A stretch of 57,424 bases of DNA from Bacteroidetes bacterium UBA2364. Its GTDB lineage: Bacteria; Bacteroidota; Rhodothermia; Rhodothermales; UBA2364. The DNA is taken from assembly GCA_002344075.1 (NCBI GenBank), contig DDTM01000084.1:1-57424 (forward strand), given 5' to 3'. Made by a program: the position numbers and the translations under genes. Numbering within the stretch: position 1 is the first letter of the stretch; every line of letters starts with the position of its first letter. The notes below the pieces were generated by a model that was not told the origin of the DNA, searched no databases, and worked only from the letters and a program-made list of their open reading frames with translations. This document shows, one piece after another, positions 34,503 to 44,285 of this stretch.

Positions 34503-37500
34503 TCAAAACGTTGCATTTATTTGCGCCCGTACATTGTGTAGTGTTGGCGCATCGCTTGCTGTTCTACCATCATAATAGACCGATGCGCGAAGCAATCGAG
34601 ACACATTGTATTGTAAATTAGAACCCCAAAGCCAATTGCGGCCGGATCCACGACCGTCCGTCAATTCATAGCCCGCAAGCCCTTCTGCTGAACCATTAAG
34701 ACGAATGTTAGAAAATTCGACTTGTCCATTCCACTGAATTTTGCCAGCTTTCGCTAAACGAATCGCTATAGGAAAACGTAATATTGATGCATTTTTAGGA
34801 ATGTTAGAAAACCTATCGGTTTTACCAGCGTTTGTTATCCCTATCGTCAAAATCTGGGTTGGTTGGGGTTGAAACTGCGTCTCTATTTGCCAAATACGGG
34901 AGCCAATATCATAATTTCGGCTAATAAAGGTTTTGCTTTCTTGTCTGTTCTGCTCTATCGTTCCTGTAATACGGAGTTTCCAGTTCTTATGAGGGCTATA
35001 TCGGGCCTCTACATTCCACCGTTCTTGTATCCTGTTTTCTAACCCGGCAGCGAGTCGGGAAAGGCCAGACATCTTCAGGAATTGGAGGGTTCCTCCAAAG
35101 TTGGGCTGATTCCTCCAAAAGTGTACATCTTGCGAAAATCGTAATCGGCCATTAATGGTTTTTGCTGGATTACGAAGAACCTCTGGGGCCAAACGATACA
35201 CTCTACTTAGATTGGTTTCCTCTGTTTTTTCCATTAGATCTACAATGCTTTGGGTCTCTATTGCACGTATAAGCCGATAAAACCAATGATTCTGGGCAGG
35301 CAGAATTCGTTGTGGGATAAGGACAAAGCGCAAACGTGCTTCTACATTTGCTACTGGTTTCAATTCATCAGAAGGGACCAATAAGCGGGTATAATTTCCT
35401 TCAATCTCCGAGACCGCTGGTAAGAACTCATCAACCTGTCTCAAACCATCTTTATTTACATCCGTCCATACATAAGCCCCTTGTCCAGGTAAAACCTCTC
35501 GAAAGATTTCTTGTAGGATAGGAGATTTTTCTGTATTGGCCTCGTAGAATCCTTGTACATCTAATGCACGTTTGAATGGTGAAGCCCGCACATTTCCTTT
35601 CAGAAGAAGCGAAGAAGCATTCTGAGGAGATTCCGCAGCCTTGGCCCATTCCGAATATTTTTTTTGACGTAACCCAAGTACCGTTTCACCACTTAACCAA
35701 CTCAATGGATTAAACTGGGCAGATGCCTTTCCTGTGATCGCCTGATGTTCGGGTAGCATGGAGACCTCAAATACTTTTTTTTCATGACGGATCTCCAGAC
35801 CGATTGTACCTGATAACCGCTTATTTCCAAATTCAAGCGCGGGCTGGAAGTCATAAAATGAAAAAGACCCTCTTTGTAAAAACGTTTCGGCAACAAGTGT
35901 TTTATGCTCGCTTTCAAAGGAAATGGATGGAACCCAGGAGGACTTCTGAAAGGGCATCTTTACGAATCCTTTTTGGCGGAACCATCCTGAATCTACACGC
36001 CGGCCATTTTGAAGCAATTGGCTGTTGATCTTTTCGATCATATACTCAAGAGCAGGCAACCCCGGCTGTGTCATGTTTATGCGGCCAGACCGGCGCCCTG
36101 CTTGAAATACATCCGAAAAATGAATGGAACCTGCCGAGAGGGCAAGACGGTGGTAGGTCCCATAGTCAATCCCCACTTCCATTTCCTGACTTTTTTCCGA
36201 AAAACCTTTAAAACCCGAACCGATGCCGCCCGTAGATTCACCGAGGTTCCAATGTCTGGCAAACTCTACCCGTTGAATGCGGTCAAAGGCTTCAAAGGTT
36301 GCTCCAGTATATCGGTATTGGCCTTGGCCCGAAAGGGTCCATTTAGCACGCTTTAATGGCTTGAGACGAATGCCAAGCTGGGTAGCTTGACCGGCATTAT
36401 CTCCGTCGTTTATTTGTGATAAACGATTTAAGTCTTGTTTTGACTGCGCCCATTCCCCCAGCACAGTCAATCCTGGTAGCACCATCACTTGACTACTAAC
36501 CGCCACCAATGCTTTTTCCTGAGGCCTGGGCAATAACCGCATCGAGACATAATTTCCTTTTCCCGGACCTACAAACCGATAGGTAAGTCCATTACTAGTT
36601 TCTCCTACGCGAATGTAATCCCCCTTTCCTTGCTCCACTGATGTAAACCGCACGCGATAGACCTCGTCAGTCTCTTCTAAGGTTTTAAGTACCCTAAAAA
36701 AGGGGAATACAACACCCACTATCACCGTATCACGTTTGACATAAAAGGTATAACCCGCCAGCGGGTCGTAGGGAACCAATGAAGCGCCGGAAACAGCCGC
36801 CGCTGCGAGATTATCACCTGCATTTTTAAGTACCTCCAATTCTAATTCCGAAACATTTAGTTCTTCGGTAAAAGAAATGGCATCGGCCTCCCGTAAAGCA
36901 TGTACACCAATTTTCACACGGCCTGTAGGGGCATGACGGTCTTTCAAAAAGCCGGATTCGGCACCCGCACCAACCAAACTTCTGGAAAACCGATTGGTGG
37001 TATATTCAAACTCCACCACCACCCTTTTGACAGATGTCATTAAGACCTTCGAGGTAAACATAATTTCTCCCGCCGCATAATCAATGATGTAGTCTAAGGT
37101 TGATCCACGTTCCAATAGTTCGCCATCTAAAAAAACCCGTTCCGATCCTGCAATCACAATGATAAACGACTCGCCTTGCTTTCCATAAAGCCGATACGGT
37201 CCCTGGACACCCTCCTGACCATTAAAAGATAAACTGTGGTAAATACCTCTGGACGTGGCGGCAGTAAACTGTAAATATTGTTCGCCCAATACACCGGATG
37301 TGGGAGGCGAATAATTTGCGTGAACGGATAAGCCTTGTAACTTCCGGTTTATTCGCGCAAAATCGCTCCGTGTCATAGACAAGTCAAAATCTCCGAGATT
37401 CAAAAACCCATAACGGCTCTTCAACGCGATCACTATTCGATCCACATCACTAATACGCTGAGTTGTCCCTTCCGGCTGAATCGGTGTGTTCTCATCCGTC

Positions 37501-38036
37501 AAGCTAGCATTAAGCTGAATACCAGGCGCAATTTCACCATTCAGTTGCATTTTAAATCCGGACTCAATCGTAACATCACGACGATTTCCAGCCACAATAC
37601 CCCGCGTGATAGATCCATTCCTTTGTAATGGGCTGCCTTCAAATGGATTGTTGCTTCGCGGAACAGGAGAACGATACGCCGTGATATCCCTGAGTAACGT
37701 TGTATCGGGCTTAAATGCTGGGGGCAAATACCGGAAATAGATGGTAGGAATCTCGAATGGAAAGGCACGGTATCGGGCAATTAATGGCTGACCTTGTATT
37801 GGAGTCGGAGTTTTTACCAACTTTAACCACCCTGTCTTAAAATTGATTTCGTACCACGTTGAGTCCAATAACGTTTGCCCAAGTGATAGCTGAAAACTTG
37901 TTTTTTGTACAAAAGGCTTTAGACGAAACTGTGGGCCTTTCTCCACCCACAAGGTATCGGTAACAGAAACTTGTCCGAAAACGGGCTGAAGTGCAAACAA
38001 CAGCAATAACCCAAAAAGCCGATTTGTTTTTCCCAT
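34503..38036 (-). CDS. Very large outer-membrane beta-barrel-like protein, function unknown
   Basis: The 1177-aa protein has a signal peptide (about 1-21, ending VFGQ) and long alternating beta patterns to the C terminus (VSRLLRASVYYDG...VRAQINATF). The conserved block around residues 140-190 (NGSITRGIVAGN, LNASLTDENTPIQPEGTTQ) recurs in uncharacterised giant Bacteroidota surface proteins and resembles a segment of the SprA family, though SprA is about twice as long. It may be an outer-membrane channel or assembly factor. It lies downstream of a terminator, so it probably has its own promoter. Confidence 0.6.
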   Translation of the reverse strand: MGKTNRLFGLLLLFALQPVFGQVSVTDTLWVEKGPQFRLKPFVQKTSFQLSLGQTLLDSTWYEINFKTGWLKLVKTPTPIQGQPLIARYRAFPFEIPTIYFRYLPPAFKPDTTLLRDITAYRSPVPRSNNPFEGSPLQRNGSITRGIVAGNRRDVTIESGFKMQLNGEIAPGIQLNASLTDENTPIQPEGTTQRISDVDRIVIALKSRYGFLNLGDFDLSMTRSDFARINRKLQGLSVHANYSPPTSGVLGEQYLQFTAATSRGIYHSLSFNGQEGVQGPYRLYGKQGESFIIVIAGSERVFLDGELLERGSTLDYIIDYAAGEIMFTSKVLMTSVKRVVVEFEYTTNRFSRSLVGAGAESGFLKDRHAPTGRVKIGVHALREADAISFTEELNVSELELEVLKNAGDNLAAAAVSGASLVPYDPLAGYTFYVKRDTVIVGVVFPFFRVLKTLEETDEVYRVRFTSVEQGKGDYIRVGETSNGLTYRFVGPGKGNYVSMRLLPRPQEKALVAVSSQVMVLPGLTVLGEWAQSKQDLNRLSQINDGDNAGQATQLGIRLKPLKRAKWTLSGQGQYRYTGATFEAFDRIQRVEFARHWNLGESTGGIGSGFKGFSEKSQEMEVGIDYGTYHRLALSAGSIHFSDVFQAGRRSGRINMTQPGLPALEYMIEKINSQLLQNGRRVDSGWFRQKGFVKMPFQKSSWVPSISFESEHKTLVAETFLQRGSFSFYDFQPALEFGNKRLSGTIGLEIRHEKKVFEVSMLPEHQAITGKASAQFNPLSWLSGETVLGLRQKKYSEWAKAAESPQNASSLLLKGNVRASPFKRALDVQGFYEANTEKSPILQEIFREVLPGQGAYVWTDVNKDGLRQVDEFLPAVSEIEGNYTRLLVPSDELKPVANVEARLRFVLIPQRILPAQNHWFYRLIRAIETQSIVDLMEKTEETNLSRVYRLAPEVLRNPAKTINGRLRFSQDVHFWRNQPNFGGTLQFLKMSGLSRLAAGLENRIQERWNVEARYSPHKNWKLRITGTIEQNRQESKTFISRNYDIGSRIWQIETQFQPQPTQILTIGITNAGKTDRFSNIPKNASILRFPIAIRLAKAGKIQWNGQVEFSNIRLNGSAEGLAGYELTDGRGSGRNWLWGSNLQYNVSRLLRASVYYDGRTASDAPTLHNVRAQINATF

Positions 38037-38051
38037 TATAGATACAGTTTC

Positions 38052-38084
38052 CGAAAAAGGCTTCTCCCAACAGAAAGAAGCCTT
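38052..38084 (-). terminator. Terminator after the T9SS metalloprotease
   Basis: AAGGCTTCT (38057-38065) pairs with AGAAGCCTT (38076-38084) across a 10-nt loop. On the minus strand the stem runs straight into a T-run. It lies 42 bp beyond the metalloprotease stop and 16 bp before the start of the 1177-aa gene. Confidence 0.8.
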
Positions 38085-38125
38085 CCGACATATACGTTCT
38101 TATGACCAACTGTATCCCCAACCAA

Positions 38126-40306
38126 TCATTTCTTCAATACGGCTTTAAACGTGTGTCCAAAGTTTTCGCCTGTTAGCCGAATTAAGTAAACACCAGAAGG
38201 CAACAAGCCAGAATCTATCGTAAACGATTGGATTTCATTTTCCAACATCTTATCTCGGTATAAGTCCGCCACCTTTCTGCCTAATAGGTCGAAAACAGAA
38301 ACTTGTACGTTTTGTTCTTTTTGTACAGACATCCGGAAAGTCGCTTGGGTTGTGAAAGGATTGGGATACAAGCCTGTTACGGCAAAAGGCGTTTGGCCCG
38401 ACAAAACAATTTCGATGGATGGGCTATAAGAATACCCAAATCCAATATCTCGTTGCTTAAGCCGGAACGTATGCAGGCCGGGTAACAGGCCGGTGGTATT
38501 AAATTGGTAATTCTTTTGCTCTGTTGTGGTGCCACTCCCTTCTACAAAACCAATGACCTTGAAGGGTGTGTCCGGATTCTTCCCTTCTTTGTGTTCAATA
38601 TCAAAGCCGTAATTTTGTAGTTCGCTAATGGTTACCCAACTCAATTGTACCTGCTTTTCTTGAATAATCGCATCAAAACTAACCATTGAGATTGGCAAAT
38701 TGGCGGGTGTCATACAGGTTTCTCCAGACTCTGCTTCAAAATCAGGTGTGCAGATGTCCATCATAGCTTCCCCTCCTTCTATATCTCCAGCATACAATGT
38801 CCTTAAGTCTGTATTGTTTAAGATACTATAATACATGATGGAAGTCACCATATTTGGAGTTTGGAGGCGGTTTCCACCCACATCTTGGGGAGACATACTT
38901 GGTTGGGCTAAATTAATGACATGATTGAGTTGGTGCGTATGACCTAATTCATGTAAAGCAACCGATTCAAAATCATATTGCGTAGGAGATCCCGGGGTTG
39001 CCCCCGGTCCAAAATTCCATGTTATGCCCCCTGTTCCACTTCTTCTAAAAACAATATCCAATTCCAGCACCACCGAAATATCATAGGTATCCCCCGGTCG
39101 CGGCAGAAAATCGGAAAACCAAGAGCTTGCTGTTCCCAGAATACCGGATCCAATTAAGTTTGTGTCGTTATCAAATCGGACCAAGCTGACTCCATCATAT
39201 GCTTTAATATTCAGCGCTGAGCTTCCTCCACTTAAGATATTAAATCCGGTATTGTTTCTCCATGTGTTTGCGGCACGTTCAAAAGCAGATTTTGCTGTAT
39301 GGGTGTAAAAATTCACGCCATTGCCTTCGATTGCGGTACTATATAAAAAAGTGTATCCCCCTTCCGCATTGTTGTTTATCAGGCGTCGTCGAGTAATATT
39401 CCCTGTGTGAGCATGTGTATGGTTGGCATGTGCATAAGGAATATAAACCACTGCCGACGAAGTACCTGTTACAGGGTCATTGTTTCTAACCCGAATGGTT
39501 CCGGATCCCGCTTTTGCCGGAACTTTTACCACTATTTGGGTATTGGTCCAAGAAACGATCTGACTGGCGTGCGTCTCAATATAGGTTGCTCCACCATCAT
39601 CCACATTTTTAAAGTACACCCTCGAATTAGTGGCATTATAAGTCCCAAAGTTAGAGCCAGTGAGGGTCAATTGCTCACCAGCCCCAGCAGCTATGGTAGA
39701 AGGGGAAAGGCCCGAAATAATGGGAGTCGCGGCATGTTTATGGAGTACGGGCAATCGAAACGCCGGCAATTCTTTCATCCATTGGGCACGTTCCCCGGTA
39801 ATGTCACCAATGCCTTTATAGAGTTCTTGCGCCGATCCATACCGATTGAAGGGGTCCGCAGGAACAAGGTCCGTTGGATCATAACGAATTACCTCCATAG
39901 GCCCTATATATCCCGTAGGATAGTCGCTTGGCGTAGTCTTTGATAAAACCTCTTGCGGGTTTGCCAGCGCCATATAAATGCCCAAAGTTCCTACTTCCAA
40001 ACCAGGAGAAGGGTGTACATCCACCCCTATACTGCCTACTTGTCCTCCTTGTGTTACCAAAAGAACTTTTTCCGTTGGGGGCAGCCCTTTAAGGACTTGC
40101 CGAACAGCGACCTCATAAACCGTATATATCATTTCTTTCTGGTCATCCCAGAACGAAGTTTTATGAATCACTTCGCCTTCCACAATGAAAGTGGCGCTTC
40201 GAATCCGATCTTCGAGTGAAACCCTTTGCAAGAATGCACACTGAGCTGAAACAACAAAGAAACTACCCATGAGCAAGGCGCCCACCATCACGCTTTTCTG
40301 AAGCAT
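38126..40306 (-). CDS. Secreted zinc metalloprotease-like protein with T9SS sorting domain
   Basis: The 726-aa multidomain protein starts with a signal peptide (about 1-21). An N-terminal beta region follows (25-180), then an IPT/TIG domain (about 194-290; ISGLSPSTIAAGAGEQLTLTGSNFG). The metzincin-like catalytic domain covers about 310-520, with HELGHTHQLNH at 452-462 and a Met-turn candidate at 491 (TSIMYYS). The usual Gly of HExxHxxGxxH is Gln459. The C-terminal 80 residues (LYPNPFTTQATF, VFDLLGRKV, SGVYLIRLTG) are a type A T9SS/Por sorting domain. It should be exported and anchored or released at the surface. It lies 45 bp after the fumarylacetoacetase gene. Confidence 0.88.
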   Translation of the reverse strand: MLQKSVMVGALLMGSFFVVSAQCAFLQRVSLEDRIRSATFIVEGEVIHKTSFWDDQKEMIYTVYEVAVRQVLKGLPPTEKVLLVTQGGQVGSIGVDVHPSPGLEVGTLGIYMALANPQEVLSKTTPSDYPTGYIGPMEVIRYDPTDLVPADPFNRYGSAQELYKGIGDITGERAQWMKELPAFRLPVLHKHAATPIISGLSPSTIAAGAGEQLTLTGSNFGTYNATNSRVYFKNVDDGGATYIETHASQIVSWTNTQIVVKVPAKAGSGTIRVRNNDPVTGTSSAVVYIPYAHANHTHAHTGNITRRRLINNNAEGGYTFLYSTAIEGNGVNFYTHTAKSAFERAANTWRNNTGFNILSGGSSALNIKAYDGVSLVRFDNDTNLIGSGILGTASSWFSDFLPRPGDTYDISVVLELDIVFRRSGTGGITWNFGPGATPGSPTQYDFESVALHELGHTHQLNHVINLAQPSMSPQDVGGNRLQTPNMVTSIMYYSILNNTDLRTLYAGDIEGGEAMMDICTPDFEAESGETCMTPANLPISMVSFDAIIQEKQVQLSWVTISELQNYGFDIEHKEGKNPDTPFKVIGFVEGSGTTTEQKNYQFNTTGLLPGLHTFRLKQRDIGFGYSYSPSIEIVLSGQTPFAVTGLYPNPFTTQATFRMSVQKEQNVQVSVFDLLGRKVADLYRDKMLENEIQSFTIDSGLLPSGVYLIRLTGENFGHTFKAVLKK

Positions 40307-40351
40307 GTTTTACTCCAAATTTATGTTGAGAGAAATTGGTGGGGGTATAAC

Positions 40352-41596
40352 TTACTTCGGTGGGAGTATGGTACCGACGACATCTCCGAATCCAATTCGA
40401 AAAACATCGCCCTGGGCAAAAGCACGCAGTGTTAGTCTATCACCGTCTTGCAACCACGTTCGGACTTCGGCTCCAACGGGTATGGGAAATTTTCCTCCCC
40501 AAGACAATTCCAACATACTTCCGTAGGAACCAGAGGATTCACCGCTAATGGTACCACTTGCGAGCAAATCTCCCGGTCTGAGGTTACAGCCGTTAATGGT
40601 GTGATGGGCAATCATTTGGTCAAATGTCCAATACAATTCTTTTGTATTGGTTTGACTAATGAGGATAGGATCAGGCTCGTTTTTGGGTTGTAAATACACC
40701 TCAAGTGATACATCCCATTTAGGTAATAATTCTTGATCCAAATATCCGGCCAATCCCGCCTGCTTAGGAAAAAAAGCGATAAACGGTTCCAAAGCTTCCA
40801 TCGGAACTACCCACGGGGAAACGAAGGTAGCAAAGTTTTTCCCCAAAAATGGTCCGAGTGGTTGGTACTCGAAGCGTTGGATGTCCCGCGCACTCCAATC
40901 GTTTAGCAAAGTAAATCCGAAAATGTAGTGAGCCGCTTCGTTTACCGAGATCGCCTCTCCTAATTCATTTCCAAATCCGATATAGACTCCCAATTCTAAT
41001 TCAAAATCCAATTGTACGCAGGGGCCGAATTCAATCGCTCCTGTTACTGGGTTCTGAGATTGTCCTTTGGGGCGATATAGAGGCGTGCCCGATTCTCTAA
41101 TACTGCTTGTTCGCCCATGATATCCAATAGGCATGTGCTTCCAGTTTAAGAAAAGAGGGTGGTCTTTGTCACGGAATATTTTCCCTACATTACTTGCATG
41201 GTGGATGGAGGCATAAAAGTCGGTATAATCGCCAATTCTGACACCTAAATGCAGGTTTACCGCCTGTTGTGGCACAAGAACTTGATCCCTTAAAACAACG
41301 TTATCCCTTAAAATAGGCTCATTAATTGATAGTAATTTCATAGTATGTTTTCTCAAGGCAGACCACACAAATGGTGGTTGTCCCATCAGAGGATTTAACC
41401 AACCTTCCTGAAAGAGGTGTCCTTCTCCGAATTTGGGCAAAAGACCCAAATTTTCACATTGGGTTAGATCTAATATCCAATCACCAATGGCGACACCTAC
41501 ATGGCGTTCTGCCTCGTTATGGTGCGTAAAAACGCCATAAGGCAGGTTCTGAATGGGAAATGGATGGTCTTTGGGTACATGAATGAAGGATTGCAT
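40352..41596 (-). CDS. fahA: Fumarylacetoacetase
   Basis: This enzyme hydrolyses fumarylacetoacetate to fumarate and acetoacetate, the last step of tyrosine/homogentisate catabolism. The 414-aa length and landmarks fit FAH: DYTDFYASIHHASNVGKIFR (catalytic His and Asp), PIGYHGRTSSI, QLDFELELGVYIG (metal-binding Glu), NDWSARDIQRFEYQPLGPFLGKNF, and ASGTISGE. No homogentisate dioxygenase is in the window. It is probably co-transcribed with the downstream metalloprotease. The 176-bp region upstream is shared with the divergent TPR gene. Confidence 0.95.
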   Translation of the reverse strand: MQSFIHVPKDHPFPIQNLPYGVFTHHNEAERHVGVAIGDWILDLTQCENLGLLPKFGEGHLFQEGWLNPLMGQPPFVWSALRKHTMKLLSINEPILRDNVVLRDQVLVPQQAVNLHLGVRIGDYTDFYASIHHASNVGKIFRDKDHPLFLNWKHMPIGYHGRTSSIRESGTPLYRPKGQSQNPVTGAIEFGPCVQLDFELELGVYIGFGNELGEAISVNEAAHYIFGFTLLNDWSARDIQRFEYQPLGPFLGKNFATFVSPWVVPMEALEPFIAFFPKQAGLAGYLDQELLPKWDVSLEVYLQPKNEPDPILISQTNTKELYWTFDQMIAHHTINGCNLRPGDLLASGTISGESSGSYGSMLELSWGGKFPIPVGAEVRTWLQDGDRLTLRAFAQGDVFRIGFGDVVGTILPPK

Positions 41597-41733
41597 AAAA
41601 CGGTGTTTCCCCTACATTATTTTTTAGTGATTGTATGTATTGTTTTTTAAGATTAAAGGTAATCCGGTATAAGTTAAATTTTGGTCGTTGTTCTATCTGC
41701 TTTTTATCGTTACCTTCTTTGTCATTCCACAAC

Positions 41734-41752
41734 GGAACGCACGGTACGTTCC
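41734..41752. promoter_or_regulatory. Inverted repeat upstream of the TPR lipoprotein gene
   Basis: GGAACG (41734-41739) and CGTTCC (41747-41752) flank a 7-bp spacer, 20 bp before the TPR start. It could be an operator or a small leader hairpin; no known consensus was recognised. Confidence 0.35.
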
Positions 41753-41772
41753 CCTTTCCCTATCCTTAAATC

Positions 41773-42945
41773 ATGTTGAAGATGTACTCAAGACTCAACC
41801 CATATCTGCTACTTGTATTAATTGTGGCGGGTTTGTTTACCATGGGAGCTGGTTGTTCAAGTGACCCAAATGTCGAAGGCGGAAAACTTAATATGAACAA
41901 CAAAGACTACGCGACGGCTTTGACCAAGTTTGAAAAGGCAATCGAAACAAATGCCAATAATGCGGAAGCTTGGAAATACAAAGCAATGGCCTTGGCCGAG
42001 ATTGCAAAAGCATCCAATGATCCAAAATTGCGTGCGTCAAAATATGCCGAAATGGCCACCGCCATCGGAAAAGCACGTGAACTGGATCCTAAGCAAGCGG
42101 CGGAACTGCAACGGGTATCTTTGTCTTCTTGGGCTTCCGAAATTAACGATGGGGTTAATGCCTTCAATAGTTCCCAAGCCGGATTGGCTGAAAAAGCAGC
42201 CGGACACTTCAAAAATGCAACCACCATTTTACCAGACTCCATCTATGCTTTTGAATTATTAGGCCGGAGCTATTATAAGATGGAAAAATATGAAGAGTCC
42301 GCAGCGCCTTATGAACAAGCGATCAAGTCCGGAAAAGCGAAAGAAGATACCTATGTACTCTTAGGAAATGTCTATTTGTATCTCCTGAAAGACCGCGCAA
42401 ATGATGCGTTGCGTGTACTTGAAGCGGCATCGGCAAAATTCCCTGCCAACGAACAAGTATCAGCCATGTTGACCGATGCCTACCGTAAGTCTGGTCAGGC
42501 AGACCGTGCCTTGGCCAGTTATAAAGCACAAGATGGCAAAAACCCCAATGATTTTGACAACCTGCTCCGTTGGGGTAATTTATTGCTTCAATTAGACCGC
42601 TTCGATGAAGCAATGCCCATTTTGGAACGTGCTTTGGCATTGAGGTCAGAAGACGAGAATGCGGTGTATAATATTGGGATTGCATATTTCAACAAGGCAG
42701 CAGCCGTTAACAAACTGATGGTAGAACTTAAACCGGACGAAACCCAAAAATTCAACAGGTTAAAAGCAGATCGAGATGGATTTTTCAGAAAAGCCATGCC
42801 GCTTTTAGAAAAAGTACGTGCTCAGAATACCGCAGCAAAACGTGATAACAAGCAAATCTGTCAGTCTCTCTTTAGCATTTATGCACAAATTTTGGGAACC
42901 AAAGATCCTAAAACAACCGAAGCATATACCTGTGCAGGTAACTAA
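41773..42945 (+). CDS. TPR-repeat lipoprotein
   Basis: The 390-aa protein has an N-terminal lipoprotein signal ending MGAGC, a likely lipidation Cys, then SSDPN. It carries at least six tetratricopeptide repeats (for example ATALTKFEKAIETNANNAEAWKYKA, IYAFELLGRSYYKMEKYEESAAPYEQAIK, FDEAMPILERALALRSEDENAVYNIG). Such proteins scaffold envelope complexes; the partner is unknown. A good terminator follows, so it is probably a single-gene unit. Confidence 0.85.
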   Translation: MLKMYSRLNPYLLLVLIVAGLFTMGAGCSSDPNVEGGKLNMNNKDYATALTKFEKAIETNANNAEAWKYKAMALAEIAKASNDPKLRASKYAEMATAIGKARELDPKQAAELQRVSLSSWASEINDGVNAFNSSQAGLAEKAAGHFKNATTILPDSIYAFELLGRSYYKMEKYEESAAPYEQAIKSGKAKEDTYVLLGNVYLYLLKDRANDALRVLEAASAKFPANEQVSAMLTDAYRKSGQADRALASYKAQDGKNPNDFDNLLRWGNLLLQLDRFDEAMPILERALALRSEDENAVYNIGIAYFNKAAAVNKLMVELKPDETQKFNRLKADRDGFFRKAMPLLEKVRAQNTAAKRDNKQICQSLFSIYAQILGTKDPKTTEAYTCAGN

Positions 42946-42973
42946 GGCTGGTGACCGAGTTTTGATTATCCAC

Positions 42974-43010
42974 GAGGCTGGGTCTTTTCCGGATCCGGCC
43001 TCTTCTTTTT
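42974..43010 (+). terminator. Terminator after the TPR gene
   Basis: GAGGCTGG (42974-42981) pairs with CCGGCCTC (42995-43002), 8 bp including one G-U pair, followed by TTCTTTTT. It lies between the TPR stop and the metB-like start at 43033. Confidence 0.8.
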
Positions 43011-43032
43011 CAAAAATACCCCTTTATTTGAC

Positions 43033-44187
43033 ATGCAACAATACCACGTAGAAACTCTTGCGATTCATGCAGGGCAGCACCCAGACCCTTCGACAGGAGC
43101 GGTAATGACACCTATTTACCAAACTTCTACCTTTGCGCAAGAGGCTCCGGGAGTTCATAAAGGATATGAATATGCCCGTGTTCACAACCCGACCCGCACC
43201 GCACTGGAGGAAAATCTCGCAGCATTAGAAGGGGCTTCAACAGGCATTGCCTTTTCTTCTGGTGTTGCAGCAACTGATGCCATTATGCGCTCCTTGATGC
43301 CGGGTGACCATATTATCGCTACGAGCGATTTGTATGGCGGAACCTATCGGCTGTTTACACAAACGTTCGAGCGATTTGGTCTTTCTTTTAGTTTTGTAGA
43401 TATGCGCGATCTATCGCAAATCGAAGCGGCGCTGACTCCCAAAACACGTATTATATGGGTGGAAACCCCAACAAACCCGCTTATCCGGATTTTAGACATC
43501 GAAGCCATTGCATCTATAGGGACTCAAAATGAGATTGCAGTAGTCGTGGATAATACATTTGCGTCACCTTACCTTCAACAACCTTTGACAATGGGTGCAA
43601 CCATGGTACTCCATTCTACTACCAAGTATCTGGGCGGGCACTCGGATGTAATCGGAGGAGCAATTTGTACCAATGATGCTTCGTGGATAGAGCGCCTTCG
43701 GTTTCAAGTTAAAGCTGCCGGTGCTGTTCCAGGGCCGATGGATTGCTTCCTGACACTACGGGGAATCAAGACGTTGCATGTACGAATGGAAAGACATGGT
43801 AATAATGCCCTTCAGATTGCCACATTCTTGCACGACCATCCAAGTGTTGGCATGGTTTATTATCCCGGCCTTGCCTCGCATGAAGGGCATGAGTTGGCAA
43901 AGAAACAAATGAAAAACTATGGCGGCATGTTAAGCTTTAGGCTTAAAAATGATTCTTTAGAGAATGCTATAAAATTCATGTCTTCAACACAGCTTTTTAC
44001 ACTCGCAGAAAGCTTGGGGGGAGTCGAAAGTTTGGTGAACCATCCTGCAACCATGACCCATGCCTCCATACCAGCAGAAATCCGACATGCAGCAGGTTTG
44101 CATGACTCGTTGATTCGGTTATCGGTGGGGATAGAACATGTTGAAGACCTAATTGTAGATCTCGCATCCGCTTTATCTGGGGTGTGA
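43033..44187 (+). CDS. metB: Cystathionine gamma-synthase/lyase family PLP enzyme
   Basis: The 384-aa trans-sulfuration enzyme shows the typical opening ETLAIHAGQHPDPSTGAVMTPIYQTSTF, the YEYARVHNPTR loop, SSGVAATDA, and the PLP-lysine motif HSTTKYLGGHSDVIGG. It could act as cystathionine gamma-synthase (methionine synthesis) or gamma-lyase; sequence alone does not separate them firmly, so the symbol is tentative. It follows a terminator and has no visible SD. Confidence 0.88.
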   Translation: MQQYHVETLAIHAGQHPDPSTGAVMTPIYQTSTFAQEAPGVHKGYEYARVHNPTRTALEENLAALEGASTGIAFSSGVAATDAIMRSLMPGDHIIATSDLYGGTYRLFTQTFERFGLSFSFVDMRDLSQIEAALTPKTRIIWVETPTNPLIRILDIEAIASIGTQNEIAVVVDNTFASPYLQQPLTMGATMVLHSTTKYLGGHSDVIGGAICTNDASWIERLRFQVKAAGAVPGPMDCFLTLRGIKTLHVRMERHGNNALQIATFLHDHPSVGMVYYPGLASHEGHELAKKQMKNYGGMLSFRLKNDSLENAIKFMSSTQLFTLAESLGGVESLVNHPATMTHASIPAEIRHAAGLHDSLIRLSVGIEHVEDLIVDLASALSGV

Positions 44188-44285
44188 ACCTTATTACCGT
44201 TATCACAAGATCGTTTGAAGGTGTTTTGGAATAATAATTGCCGGAATTTCGACTAACCTATTACTTCCCAAATATCATCATTAAC

